A stretch of DNA of 64,000 bases from Magnetospirillum sp. 64-120 (lineage in GTDB: Bacteria; Pseudomonadota; Alphaproteobacteria; Rhodospirillales; Magnetospirillaceae): NCBI GenBank assembly GCA_001898825.1, contig MKVK01000029.1, positions 1-64,000 on the forward strand, written 5' to 3'. Shown here one piece after another: positions 8,575 to 18,000 of the stretch. Each line of letters starts with the position of its first letter. Within the stretch, counting starts at the first letter, position 1. Made by a program: the position numbers and the translations under genes. The notes under the pieces were generated by a model that saw only the letters and a list, made by a program, of their open reading frames with translations, had not been told where the DNA came from and made no database searches.

Positions 8575-9168
8575 GTGGCCGATTCAGTCGAGATTCCCAA
8601 TCTGGTTCTGGCATCGGCATCGCCGCGGCGACTTGATCTGCTGCGTCAGATCGGCATCGTTCCCGGTGTGGTCGATCCCGCCGACATGGACGAAACGCCG
8701 TTGAAGGGCGAACTGCCCGCCCAGCACGCCGCCCGTCTGGCCGAAGCCAAGGCCCGCGCCGTCGCTGCCCGTCATCCCGATTGTTTCGTGCTGGCCGCCG
8801 ACACTGTCGTCGGTTGCGGCCGTCGCATCCTGCCCAAGGCGGAAGACGACAAGACGGCGCGCCGATGCCTGAAACTGTTGTCGGGACGCAAGCACCGGGT
8901 GCATGGCGGTATCGCGCTTCTGGCGCCTGACGGCAAGCTGCGCACCCGTCTGGTCACCTCGCACGTGACCTTCAAATGCCTGGATCATTCCGAGGAAGCG
9001 GCCTATCTCGCCTCGGGCGAGTGGCACGGCAAGGCTGGCGGTTACGCCATCCAGGGTCTGGCCGCCGCCTATGTGCGCGAATTGTCGGGATCCTATTCCA
9101 ACGTGGTCGGGCTGGCTTTGTTCGAGACCGCCCAATTGCTGAAGGGCGCAGGCGTTCATGGCGAGTGA
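8575..9168 (+). CDS. maf: Maf-family nucleotide pyrophosphatase
   Basis: A 197-residue protein with the Maf signature LVLASASPRRLDLL at the N-terminus, the catalytic region VLAADTVV, and the C-terminal YAIQGLAAAYV and GSYSNVVGL. Maf proteins hydrolyse non-canonical or modified nucleoside triphosphates and have been linked to cell division arrest. The start is GTG at 8575. It overlaps the next gene (rng) by 11 bases. Confidence 0.93.
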   Translation: MADSVEIPNLVLASASPRRLDLLRQIGIVPGVVDPADMDETPLKGELPAQHAARLAEAKARAVAARHPDCFVLAADTVVGCGRRILPKAEDDKTARRCLKLLSGRKHRVHGGIALLAPDGKLRTRLVTSHVTFKCLDHSEEAAYLASGEWHGKAGGYAIQGLAAAYVRELSGSYSNVVGLALFETAQLLKGAGVHGE

Positions 9169-10468
9169 AATCCTTTATGCCTGGGGGCCGGGCGAAACCC
9201 GTCTGGCCTTGATGCGCGACGGCCGTCTGGTGGACCTGGCGGTGGTGCGTCCCGAATTGCTGGTGGGCGCCGTGGTGTTGGGCCGGGTGGTGGAAGTGGC
9301 CCCCAAGATGGGCGCCGTCTTCGTCGACATCGGCCAGGACCGTCCCGGTTTCCTGCAAGGGGTGAAGCTGGCCCAGGGCCAGACCGTGCTGGTCCAGGTC
9401 AAGTCCGACGCCCAGGGGCTGAAGGGGGCGACGCTGACCACCCAGGTCACCCTGTCGGGCCGCTTCATGGCCTATACGCCGTCCCATCCCGGCTTGGCGG
9501 TGCCGCGCAAGTTGTCCGACGACCGTCGCGAACTGCTGCTGGAACGCCTGGAAGCCCTGATGGAAGAGGGCGAAGGCGTGGTCGCCCGTCTGCATGCCGT
9601 CAACGCCGACGAAACGGCCCTGGCCGCCGATCTGGCCACGCTTCGCCAGGATTGGCGGAACATCCAGCGCGACCAGTCCCAGGCCAAGGCGCCGGCGGTG
9701 CTGTGGCGCCCCGATCCGTTGGACCGCATGCTGGCCGACCATCCCGGTGTGTCCAAGGTGCTGGTGGACGACGATCTGGCCTTTGCCCAGGTGCAGGCCC
9801 GTCACCCGCATCTGGCCGAACGCTACCGCGACGGCTCGGTGTTCGAGCTGTACGACACCGAAGACGCCTATGCCGCCTGCCTGGACCCGGTGGTGGAACT
9901 GCCCTGCGGCGGTCGCGTCACCATCGAGGCCACCGCCGCCCTGACCGCCATCGACGTGGATTCCGGTCCCGCCCTGCCCATCGAGGCCAACCAGCAGGCG
10001 GTCACCGTCATCGCCCGCCAATTGCGCCTGCGCAACATCGCTGGCCAGATCGTGGTGGATTTCGTCACCGCTGGCGGCAAGGGCGCGCTGATGAAGCTGA
10101 TGGCATCCTTGAAGCAGGCCGTCGCCACCGATCCGGTGGCCACCCATGTGATCGGCGCCACGCCTTTGGGGCTGGTGGAAATGACCCGGGAACGCCGTGG
10201 TCCGTCCCTGGCCGAGCTGACGGTGGAACATGCCGCCATCGCCAACGCCGACACCATTGCCCTGTGGGGGTTGCGGCTGTTGCATGCCGAAGCCGCCCAT
10301 CGTCCGGGCCGCGCCCTGGCCTTGGTGGTCGCCCCCGACGTGGGCGCCGCCCTGGATGCGCGTCCCCATGCCCTGGAAGAACTGGCCCAACGTCTGGGCC
10401 GGGCGCCGGTCATTCGGGTCGAGCACGATCGCGAGCGCGACAACGTGGCGGTCGAGGACGTAGAATGA
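9158..10468 (+). CDS. rng: Ribonuclease E/G family protein
   Basis: A 436-residue RNase G-size protein. It has an S1-like RNA-binding region near the N-terminus (VGAVVLGRVVEVAPKMGAVF) and the catalytic core with the metal-binding TAIDVDSG and the downstream IVVDFVTAGGKG, which corresponds to the second catalytic Asp in this family. EMTRERRGPSL follows. The family cleaves single-stranded RNA for rRNA maturation and decay. The Cys pair of the zinc link seen in E. coli RNase E is not evident. It overlaps maf by 11 bases and yacG by 4 (ATGA). Confidence 0.9.
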   Translation: MASEILYAWGPGETRLALMRDGRLVDLAVVRPELLVGAVVLGRVVEVAPKMGAVFVDIGQDRPGFLQGVKLAQGQTVLVQVKSDAQGLKGATLTTQVTLSGRFMAYTPSHPGLAVPRKLSDDRRELLLERLEALMEEGEGVVARLHAVNADETALAADLATLRQDWRNIQRDQSQAKAPAVLWRPDPLDRMLADHPGVSKVLVDDDLAFAQVQARHPHLAERYRDGSVFELYDTEDAYAACLDPVVELPCGGRVTIEATAALTAIDVDSGPALPIEANQQAVTVIARQLRLRNIAGQIVVDFVTAGGKGALMKLMASLKQAVATDPVATHVIGATPLGLVEMTRERRGPSLAELTVEHAAIANADTIALWGLRLLHAEAAHRPGRALALVVAPDVGAALDARPHALEELAQRLGRAPVIRVEHDRERDNVAVEDVE

Positions 10469-10659
10469 GCCCCGACAAGAAAGCCGCCAATTCCAACAAG
10501 CCTTGCCCCATCTGTGGCAAAAGTCCGCAGCCGGAATTTCAGCCCTTCTGCTCCAGCCGCTGCGCCGACGTGGACCTGCACCGTTGGCTGGGCGGCGTCT
10601 ATCGGGTGGAAACCCAGGAAGGCGAAAACCATGCCCCGGATGGTGACGATCCCGTCTAG
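10465..10659 (+). CDS. yacG: YacG zinc protein (DNA gyrase inhibitor)
   Basis: A 64-residue protein with the YacG zinc knuckle: CPICGK, then FCSSRCADVDLHRWLGG. E. coli YacG binds GyrB and blocks its DNA binding; the same activity is inferred here. The start ATG overlaps the rng stop by 4 bases (ATGA). Its 3' end overlaps the start of azlC by 29 bases in another frame. Confidence 0.93.
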   Translation: MSPDKKAANSNKPCPICGKSPQPEFQPFCSSRCADVDLHRWLGGVYRVETQEGENHAPDGDDPV

Positions 10660-11350
10660 GCCCCTGTCGGGTTTCGGCCGTGGCTTGGCCGACAGCGCCT
10701 CGCTGATGCTGGGCTATTTCCCCATCGCCTTGTCTTTCGGCCTGCTGGCCGCCGCCAACGGCCTGACCCCGGTCCAGGCCTTGCTGGTTTCAGCCGTGGT
10801 CTATGCCGGGGCCAGTCAATTCGCCTTGGTGTCGCTGCTGGCCGCCGCCGCTTCGCCCTGGTCCGTGATCGGCGCGGTGGCGGCGATGAATCTGCGTCAT
10901 CTGTTCTATGGTCCGGCCCTGTTGCCGCGCCTGCCGCAGCAGGGGCGCAAATTGCCACGCCCGTTGATCGCCTTTGGTCTGACCGACGAAGTTTTCGCCC
11001 TGGCCTTTGCCCGTCTGGGGCCGGACAAGGGCGAGGTCTGGCTGCTGGGGGTGCAGGCCGGGGCCTATGGCGCCTGGCTGGCCGGTACCGTCTGTGGCGG
11101 GTTGCTGGCCGATCTGGGTGGTACCCGCTGGCCGGAAGTGCAGGCGGCCTTGTCCTTCGTCCTGCCGGCCTTGTTCCTGGCCCTGCTGTTACCGCTGTTG
11201 CGCCGCGACACGCTGGCCCCGCCGCTGGCGGCGGCAGGGGTGGCGTTGCTGGCGGCGGCCGTCCTGCCCGGACACGTGGCCTTGCTGCTGGCCATGGTGG
11301 TCGGCGGCACGGTGGCCGCTCTGCAACAGCCGGAGGACCAGCATGAATGA
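10631..11350 (+). CDS. azlC: AzlC-family branched-chain amino acid exporter subunit
   Basis: A 239-residue polytopic inner-membrane protein with the AzlC pattern ADSASLMLGYFPIALSFGLLA and YAGASQFALVSLLAA, followed by NLRHLFYGPALL and FGLTDEVFAL. With AzlD it forms an exporter for branched-chain amino acids. The start at 10631 is supported by GGAAGG upstream and fits the family; it lies inside the 3' end of yacG. The last 8 bases overlap azlD. Confidence 0.92.
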   Translation: MPRMVTIPSRPLSGFGRGLADSASLMLGYFPIALSFGLLAAANGLTPVQALLVSAVVYAGASQFALVSLLAAAASPWSVIGAVAAMNLRHLFYGPALLPRLPQQGRKLPRPLIAFGLTDEVFALAFARLGPDKGEVWLLGVQAGAYGAWLAGTVCGGLLADLGGTRWPEVQAALSFVLPALFLALLLPLLRRDTLAPPLAAAGVALLAAAVLPGHVALLLAMVVGGTVAALQQPEDQHE

Positions 11351-11684
11351 TGACATGCTGTTGCCGGTGGTGCTGTTGGGCGGCTTGGCCACCTATCTGA
11401 TCCGCTATCTGCCGCTCGCGGTCTGCGATCGGCTGAAGGGGCGGGGCGTGGCGCCACGCCTGCATCGTTTCCTGATGGCCCTGGGGCCATCGGCCATCGC
11501 CGCCCTGTTGGTGCTGTCGCTGGTCGACTTCCTGCCGATGGCGCGTCTGGGCCAATCCACACCCAAGGTGGCGGCAGCCCTGCTGGCGGTTTTCGTCCTG
11601 CACCGCCTGACCGCCAACCCCGCCCTGGCCACCCTGGCCGGGGCCGTCACCTATGGTCTGACCGGCTGGATCGGCAGCCTTTAA
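11343..11684 (+). CDS. azlD: AzlD-family exporter small subunit
   Basis: A 113-residue membrane protein with about four hydrophobic segments and the AzlD motif LGGLATYLIRYLPL near the start and GPSAIAALLVL in the middle. It pairs with AzlC. GGAGGACCAGC precedes the ATG. An A-rich stretch and the tRNA-Phe promoter follow. Confidence 0.9.
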   Translation: MNDDMLLPVVLLGGLATYLIRYLPLAVCDRLKGRGVAPRLHRFLMALGPSAIAALLVLSLVDFLPMARLGQSTPKVAAALLAVFVLHRLTANPALATLAGAVTYGLTGWIGSL

Positions 11685-11703
11685 AAAAATCGCAATCCCC
11701 CCT

Positions 11704-11732
11704 TTGACAGGTCCGACGAAACCCGATATAAG
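11704..11732 (+). promoter_or_regulatory. Sigma-70-type promoter of tRNA-Phe
   Basis: TTGACA at 11704-11709 and TATAAG at 11727-11732 are separated by exactly 17 bases. The -10 box lies about 50 bases before the mature tRNA 5' end, consistent with a short leader. Confidence 0.8.
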
Positions 11733-11781
11733 CGCCTCCTCTTCACGAGCCGAGCGGTGAACCAACCCCGCCCGAGACAGT

Positions 11782-11857
11782 GCCCAGGTAGCTCAGTTGG
11801 TAGAGCATGCGACTGAAAATCGCAGTGTCGGTGGTTCGATTCCGCCCCTGGGCACCA
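11782..11857 (+). tRNA. tRNA-Phe (GAA)
   Basis: 76 bases including an encoded CCA. The acceptor stem GCCCAGG pairs with CCTGGGC. The D arm is GCTCAGTTGGTAGAGC, the anticodon arm TGCGA-CTGAAAA-TCGCA carries the GAA anticodon, and the T arm is GGTGG-TTCGATT-CCGCC. The 3' end from 11841 is repeated at 23693, showing that this gene is the attachment site of the element to its right; the tRNA stays complete. Confidence 0.97.
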
Positions 11858-11859
11858 TT
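11841..11859 (+). repeat. attL core: 19-bp direct repeat within tRNA-Phe
   Basis: TCCGCCCCTGGGCACCATT covers the T-arm 3' strand, acceptor 3' strand and CCA of the tRNA. An identical copy lies at 23693-23711. The sequences also resume similarly beyond it (CTAAGCC), shifted by 6 bases. Confidence 0.88.
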
Positions 11860-11920
11860 TTCCTTCTAAGCCTTTGAAGGAAAAGAAATTCAGCCAAATC
11901 AATGGACTTGAGCATCCCCT

Positions 11921-11945
11921 GTGGTACAAACAGGTGGTCCAATGG
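11921..11945 (+). promoter_or_regulatory. Candidate integrase arm-type sites, left
   Basis: GTGGTACAAAC (11921-11931) and AGGTGGTCCAATGG (11932-11945) sit between attL and the integrase. The same two words occur in the opposite order just inside attR (23605-23629). Pairing of such words near both ends of an element is what recombinase arm sites look like; binding is inferred. Confidence 0.4.
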
Positions 11946-13504
11946 TCCTTGCGATGAGCCGTCCTTTCAAGCACCCCAAGACAGGCGTCTACTACTTCCG
12001 CAAAGCCGTGCCCGACGATCTTCGGGCCGTCATCGGCAAGCGGGAGGAAAAAATCTCGCTCCGCACCAAGTCTCCTGCGGAAGCCAGGGTGGCCTATGCG
12101 CAGATCGCCGCCGAGGTGGAGAACCGCTGGAAGGCGCTGCGCTCGAAGCCCGAACCGCTAACCTATCGTCAGATCGTGGCCTTGGCTGGCGAGGCATACC
12201 GCGAACTCGTTCATGCCGTTGGCGACAACCCCGGCGACCCGGAGATTTGGACCCATGTCCTACGCCTCCAGTTCGAGGCCCGCGCCTTCGAGCAGCAAGA
12301 AGCCTGGATGGGGCCGCATGTGGACGACCTGTTGCTGCGCAAGGGCATCAGCACCGATCCTGACAGCCGTAGGCGGCTGATCGAGGAACTGGATAAAGCG
12401 CTGATCCAGGCCGCTGCGGTGCTGAAACGCAATGCGGAGGGCGATTACCGCCCAGACCCGGATGCGGAGCGGTTTCCCCAGTGGGATGTCCCAAAGCCCG
12501 TCAGCGCGGCTCCTGTCGCCTCTGCGGGCCGATGGACGCTGACTGGGCTGGTGGAAGATTGGTGGAAGGAGGCCAGTGCCGCAGGCACCAAGCCAGCCAC
12601 CTACGAAAGCTATCGCAACACCATGTCCAAGTTCGTGGCCTTCCTTGGTCACGACGATGCCAGCCGGATCACCGGCGATGACGTGGTGGGCTTCAAGGAT
12701 CATCGCCTTGCCGAGGTGAACCCCAGGACCGGGAAGCCGATTTCGCCCAAGACGGTGAAGGACAGCGACCTGTCCGGCCTCAAATCCATCTTCGCCTGGG
12801 CCGTCAGCAATCGACGCATGACCGAGAACCCGGCCACCGGCATCACCATCAAGCTGGGCAAGAAGGTCAAACTACGGCCCAAGGGCTTCACAGACGAAGA
12901 AGCGTTGGCCCTGCTGAAAGCTGCCTGGAACCACAGGCCGGGACGGGAGCATCCCAAGCTGGCAGCAGCCAAGAAGTGGACGCCCTGGCTGTGCGCCTAT
13001 ACGGGTGCCCGCATTGGCGAGATGGTGCAGCTTCGCAAAGAAGACGTGCGGCAGGTGGGCGAGCATTGGGTGCTGACCATCACCCCAGAGGCGGGGACGG
13101 TGAAGACCAACGAAGCCCGCGAGGTGGTGCTGCACAGCCACTTGGTTGAACTCGGGTTCCCTGCCTTCATCGCTTCATGCGAGCTGGGACACCTGTTCCT
13201 GACCCCAGCCCCGGACGGCACCCTTCGCGGCCCTTGGCGAACGGCCAAGAACCGTGTGACCGAGTTCGTCCGCACGGTGGTGACAGACCCCAACGTTCAG
13301 CCCAACCACGGCTGGCGGCACCGGGTGAAGACGGTGGGCATGGAAGTCGGCATGGCCCCGCGTGTTCTCGACGCCATGCAGGGGCACAGCCCGAAGACCG
13401 CAGGCGACACCTACGGCGATGTGACCATCAAGGCCCTGGCGCTGGAGGTGGCGAAGTTACCAAGGTATGAGGTGGACGTCGTCACGCAAAAGGCATCCCT
13501 TTGA
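11942..13504 (+). CDS. Tyrosine recombinase (island integrase)
   Basis: About 520 residues. The N-terminal part (YYFRKAVPDDLRAVIGKRE) is the head domain common to alphaproteobacterial island integrases, followed by a SAM-like core-binding domain (about 200-300). The catalytic set is complete: Arg357 in TGARIGE, His456 and Arg459 in HGWRH, His482 in GHSPKT and nucleophile Tyr491. The start at 11942 is preceded by AGGTGG; the more conserved part begins at the Met at 11954, so the exact start is open. Its place beside tRNA-Phe shows that it integrates at that tRNA. Confidence 0.93.
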   Translation: MVLAMSRPFKHPKTGVYYFRKAVPDDLRAVIGKREEKISLRTKSPAEARVAYAQIAAEVENRWKALRSKPEPLTYRQIVALAGEAYRELVHAVGDNPGDPEIWTHVLRLQFEARAFEQQEAWMGPHVDDLLLRKGISTDPDSRRRLIEELDKALIQAAAVLKRNAEGDYRPDPDAERFPQWDVPKPVSAAPVASAGRWTLTGLVEDWWKEASAAGTKPATYESYRNTMSKFVAFLGHDDASRITGDDVVGFKDHRLAEVNPRTGKPISPKTVKDSDLSGLKSIFAWAVSNRRMTENPATGITIKLGKKVKLRPKGFTDEEALALLKAAWNHRPGREHPKLAAAKKWTPWLCAYTGARIGEMVQLRKEDVRQVGEHWVLTITPEAGTVKTNEAREVVLHSHLVELGFPAFIASCELGHLFLTPAPDGTLRGPWRTAKNRVTEFVRTVVTDPNVQPNHGWRHRVKTVGMEVGMAPRVLDAMQGHSPKTAGDTYGDVTIKALALEVAKLPRYEVDVVTQKASL

Positions 13505-13586
13505 CCACCATAAAATCATTCTATATCAGTAAGTTACTGAGCGCTTGATTGCCTGCAAGTGTTCATCATGAACAGCTGTGGCGGCG

Positions 13587-14309
13587 TCAGAAGTCCTCGG
13601 CTTCGATGACCCATTCCCCGCCATCCTTCATCCGCTGCAACGCTGCTTCCATTTTGGTGATGAGGTTGCCTCGGCTGATGGGGCAGGTAACCCCCTGGAA
13701 TGCGGCCAAGGCGTTCTCGATGGCGTCATGGGCCGTGGCGGCGAAGCTATCAGCGGCCTCATCGTTCCGCTGCAAGCCGCCATCTCCGTATTTGCCTTCC
13801 TTGTCGCCCATCAGTTCGGCGATGTCTGGGTGATCGGCGATCATCCAGTTGCGGATCGTGGTGTGGCGAACTTGACCATCGAAGTCGTCGGCAATCTCCC
13901 GATACGACTTGAGGCTGGTCAGTTCCTTGCCTTTGCGGTGGCGCTTGGCCTTGATGTACGCGGTCAGGGCCTTGCGTAATGCGGATGTGCGTTCCCTTGT
14001 CTTCAGCGGCAAGCCGTGAGCGAGGTTCGCCATCATCGCCATCCAGACCGCATCCGACTGAGTGGCCTTGAAGACCTCGGCCTCGACGGTGGTGCGATTG
14101 ATGCTTTTCAGGGCGGCGACGCGGTGCCATCCGTCCACAAGAACGGCGGCTCCCTTAACCATCGCCACCTTCACCGGGGGAAAGGGGGCGTTGTTCTGGT
14201 AGTTGAGGGCATAACGCTGGACGACGGCGTCATTGAGCGAAGTCCGGGCCTGGAACCTCTTGTCTTGGACCAAACTCGAAATCAACACCGTCTTGATCTC
14301 GTTGCTCAT
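13587..14309 (-). CDS. ParB/sulfiredoxin-fold nuclease-like protein
   Basis: About 240 residues. The N-terminal 100 residues match the ParB-like fold: VLISSLVQDKRFQAR then VLVDGWHRVAALK, where DGWHR corresponds to the catalytic/NTP-binding G-x-HR box. A helical region with SYREIADDF...HTTIRNW looks like a helix-turn-helix. It is not a partition ParB: there is no ParA beside it. ATG at 14309 shares one base with the previous gene's stop (TGATG); a GTG directly upstream is an alternative. It is the last gene of the island block and converges on the integrase. Confidence 0.7.
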   Translation of the reverse strand: MSNEIKTVLISSLVQDKRFQARTSLNDAVVQRYALNYQNNAPFPPVKVAMVKGAAVLVDGWHRVAALKSINRTTVEAEVFKATQSDAVWMAMMANLAHGLPLKTRERTSALRKALTAYIKAKRHRKGKELTSLKSYREIADDFDGQVRHTTIRNWMIADHPDIAELMGDKEGKYGDGGLQRNDEAADSFAATAHDAIENALAAFQGVTCPISRGNLITKMEAALQRMKDGGEWVIEAEDF

Positions 14310-15031
14310 CACTTCAAGTCCTTCACGGCCTGGGCCAGTTCCTCGTTCTCACGGCGACGCTTCTCGGCGTCCTCCTCCTCGCGGCGGGCCAGCAGCAGAC
14401 CGGCAACGCCGAAGGTTTCGGCCAGCATCGCCCCCATGACCACGGCGCTGGTGGCGGGCAGATCGCGGTAAACCCGTTTCAGCTTGCCGGTGGTGTGATC
14501 GTACCAAGTGCCCGCGTTCACATCGGCCAGCCCCCGCAGGCGGCGGGAAAGCTGGTGGCGGAAGGCATCGTCCGACAGGAAGCGGCGCGGGGCCTGTTCG
14601 TGCATCAGGTAGAGGGCCAGGGCGGTTTCGACCACCTCGCCTGCTTCCACATGCTCGGCCAGCTTCACCACCTCCTGGCAGGCTTGCCGCTCGTTGCGGT
14701 TCATGGCCCTGCCGTTCAGATAGGCGGCGACCACGCCCCGGCAGTGATCCACCAGGGCATTCCATCGGGCCTCGATGCTGGGCCAGAAGGGGCTGTTGGG
14801 GTTGTTGGCCTTGCGCTGGCGGATGATGGCGCGATAGGGGGCCAGTTCCGCCTTGGTGACGCCGTCCTGCATGGGGTGGCCGTGGCGGCGCTGGCGGCTC
14901 TTATGGGTGCTGCAAAGTGTGCCCCAGCGGGAGGACGGGGCGGTGCAGCCCGGAACTCGGCAATGGTGCATGGTGACTTCGTCCAGAAATTCGCGTCCGT
15001 AGCCAAAGGGACAGGAACGAAAGCAAATCAT
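14309..15031 (-). CDS. Cys/His-knuckle protein of unknown function
   Basis: Up to 240 residues. Near the N-terminus is CRVPGCTAPSSRWGTLCSTH, followed by KSRQRRHGHP. This C-x4-C...C-x2-H knuckle with a basic tail is the one often seen at the head of phage HNH-type proteins, but no HNH core follows here. The rest is helical, ending in a charged stretch (REEEDAEKRRRENEEL). A start at 14971, right before the knuckle, is as likely as 15031. It lies 18 bases after hsdR and is coupled to the ParB-like gene. Confidence 0.6.
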   Translation of the reverse strand: MICFRSCPFGYGREFLDEVTMHHCRVPGCTAPSSRWGTLCSTHKSRQRRHGHPMQDGVTKAELAPYRAIIRQRKANNPNSPFWPSIEARWNALVDHCRGVVAAYLNGRAMNRNERQACQEVVKLAEHVEAGEVVETALALYLMHEQAPRRFLSDDAFRHQLSRRLRGLADVNAGTWYDHTTGKLKRVYRDLPATSAVVMGAMLAETFGVAGLLLARREEEDAEKRRRENEELAQAVKDLK

Positions 15032-15049
15032 CGAACGAAGATCAAGACC

Positions 15050-18000
15050 TCACGCCATGGCGTACAGGTTCTCCCCAGCCCCGTAATAGCAGTCGAAGAC
15101 ATGCCGATAGGCGGCGTCGCACTTGGTGGCGTAGATGTCCTCGTCATAGGCTTCGGGCAGGCCCTTGTCCAAGACCAACTCGATAGTGCGGCGGACTTCG
15201 CCCCGTGCCTGGGGCTTGTTGCGCCAGTCCAGGACCAACTTCTCGCCCTTCAGGGTCTCCAGCAGCGCCTTGCACACCTTCTTGACCTGGGCCTGCTCCT
15301 TGTCGGCCAGCACCGGCACCGGCTTGGTCAGGATGTCGAACAGGGCCAGCTCCTCCTCGGTCAGGCCCTCGCGCATGGCCCGTTGCTCTTCCTCGGTCAG
15401 CGACTGGGCCAGCTTGACCAGGGCGGCGAAGAACGCCTCGATGTTCTGGCTGCCCGCGTTGTACTCGTCGATCAGCTTCTGGAAGCGGTCGAGGAAGTCG
15501 GCCCGGCTGCGGTTCTGGGCCACCATGGATTGGAGTTTCTGGTTCAGCAGCGCCCGCAGCTTCTCGGCCTCCGTCCGCTTGCGCCCTTGGCCGAACTTCT
15601 CCTTCAGCTTGTCGAAGTCGATCTGGCTCAGGTCGAACAGCGGCTCCTCGGTCGAGCCGGGCAGGACATAGGGAACCGGGGCCACCGACTGGTCCAGCAG
15701 GTCTTCCACCTGTTCCATGATGTGGGTGATGTCAGGGGTGGGAGACAGCGCCTTGATTTTCTGGGCCAGCACCGAGATCAGCACGGCATCGGGGGCAAGG
15801 TCGGTGGCGATGGGATCGGGCAGGATGGCGCGATAGACCCTGGCGATGCCCGAGGCCATGCCCAGGAACGCCTTCTTGGTTTCGTCGGTGTCGATCAGCG
15901 CCTCGACCGCGTCGTCCAGCAGGGCGATCTTCTCGAAGCCGCTGGCCGCCTTGATCTTCGCCGCGTCGATGCCGCGCTCGAAGCAGAAGGCCAGCGCCTG
16001 GGCGATCAGGTGCTTCAGGAACTCGACCAACTCGGCCTTTTCCTTGATGGGCGTCTCGCCGCCTTCGCCCGTCGCCCCGCCATAGATGGCCAGCGCCTTC
16101 TGAAGGTTACGGAACACGCCCACGTAATCGACAATCAGACCCGCCGCCTTGCCCGGATACTTGCGGTTTGCCCTGGCGATGGTCTGCATCAGGGTGTGGT
16201 TCTTCATCGGCTTGTCGAGGTAGATGGTCGAGCACGACGGCACGTCGAAGCCGGTGATCCACATGGCGCAGACGAAGACCAGACGCAGCTTGCCCTTGGC
16301 ATCCTTGAACTGTTCGTCCAGGTCGTCCTCGATCATCCGCTTGCGGTGCGGGCGGATGTCCAGGCCCTTGGCGGCAAGGTCTGTCACCTCGTTCTGCCCC
16401 TGCGAGACGATGACGGCCATGTCCATCACCTCCATCTCGGCGATCTTCTCCTCCAGGGCGGCGCGGTCCTCGCCGGTGGTGGCGGGCAGCTTGGCCTTGA
16501 ACTCGGCCAGCACCGCCTGCCAGTGGGCCTTGACCTTGTCGTACATGCGAACGGCGGTGGCCTTGTCGATGCAGACCATCATGGCCTTGCCGCGATGGCC
16601 GCGACCGATGAAGTGGCGAACCAGGTCTTCCGCCACCGCTTCCAAACGGTCGTTGCGGGTGATCAGGTGGTATTCGCGGGCGAAGACCTGTTCGACCTTG
16701 CGCTCTTGCGCTTCGTCCAGTTCGGCCTCTTCCAGAAGCTGCTCCAACTCCTCGCCCAGGGCGTCGTTGGTCAGCTGAAGTTCGGGGATGCGGTTCTCGT
16801 AGAACAGCGGCACCGTGGCCCCGTCCTCGATGGATTGGGCGAAGTTGTAGACCGAGATGTAATCGCCGAAGACCTCCTTGGTCCGTTCCTCGCCCGCGAT
16901 CAGCGGCGTCCCGGTAAAGCCCAGGAAGGCCGCCTGGGGTAGGGCATTGCGCATGTTCAGCGCCAAGGTGTCGTACTGGGAACGGTGGGCTTCGTCGGTG
17001 ATGACGATGATGTCCTGGCGCTGCGACAGCGTCGGATAGGGCATCCCGTCGCGGGTGTTGAACTTGTGGATCAGGGTGAAGACGTAACGGTGATCCTCGG
17101 TCAGCAATTGCTGAAGGTGCTTGCCGCTGGTGGCGTGGACCTCCTGCTCCTTCACCGCCCCGGTGGCGGCGAAGGTCTTATAGATTTGGTCGTCCAGTTC
17201 CTCGCGGTCGGTGACGATGACGAAGGTCCAGTTGCCCGGCACGGTGCGAAGGATCTTCTGGGCGAAGAACACCATGGACAGCGACTTGCCCGAGCCTTGG
17301 GTATGCCAGAACACGCCCAGGCGTCCCGGCTCGCCCTTAGGCCGCTGGGCGGCGTTGATCACCTCGGCGATGGCCTTGTTGACGCCCAGATACTGGTGGT
17401 TCTTGCCCACCTTCTTGATCAGGCCGCCCTTGGCTTCCTCGTAGACGATGAAGTTCTCGACGATGTCCAGCAGGCGGGCGGGGGTACAGGTGCCGCGAAT
17501 GACGGTTTCCAGCGACACCACGCCCTTCTCGCCCTCGTCATTGATGCGCTTCCACTCGAAGAAGTGCTCCCACGGCGAGTAGGTGCTGCCCATCACCGTC
17601 TGTGATCCGTTGGACAGGATCACCAAGCCGTTGGGGATGAACAACTGGGGGATGGCGTAGCGATAATCGGTCAGATTGTCGTCGTAGGCTGCCTTCAGCG
17701 TCTTGTGGCTGGCCTTCAACTCCAGGAACAGCAGGGGAATGCCGTTGACGAAGCCGATCAGATCGCAACGGCGGTTGTAGATGTCGCCCCGCACCCAGAA
17801 TTGCGAGGCCAGGAAGAAGTCGTTGTCTGCGGCCTTGGCCGGGTTCCATTCGATCAGCCGCACAATTTCCGTGCCGATCACGCCGTGGGCGTCGGCGATT
17901 TCCACCTTCACCCCGTCGCGCAGCAGACCATAGACTTCCTGGTTGGCGTTGACCGGCACCATCTTGGTGCGGTCGCGGGTCAGAACCTCGACCACCTGAT

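Noticed and set aside
13561-13573. GTTCATCATGAAC, a 13-base palindrome between the convergent integrase and ParB-like genes
   Set aside because: The stem is only 6 bp with no T-run, so it supports neither a terminator nor a protein site with any confidence.
13587-14309. Chromosome or plasmid partition system
   Set aside because: There is a ParB-like box but no ParA next to it and no parS-like repeats. The ParA-type gene at 43980 is far away and also lacks a partner.
14495-16942. 815-codon plus-strand frame opposite hsdR
   Set aside because: It is a mirror of hsdR codons, rich in Gln/His/Gly/Val/Leu with no motif; hsdR on the other strand has all its catalytic boxes.
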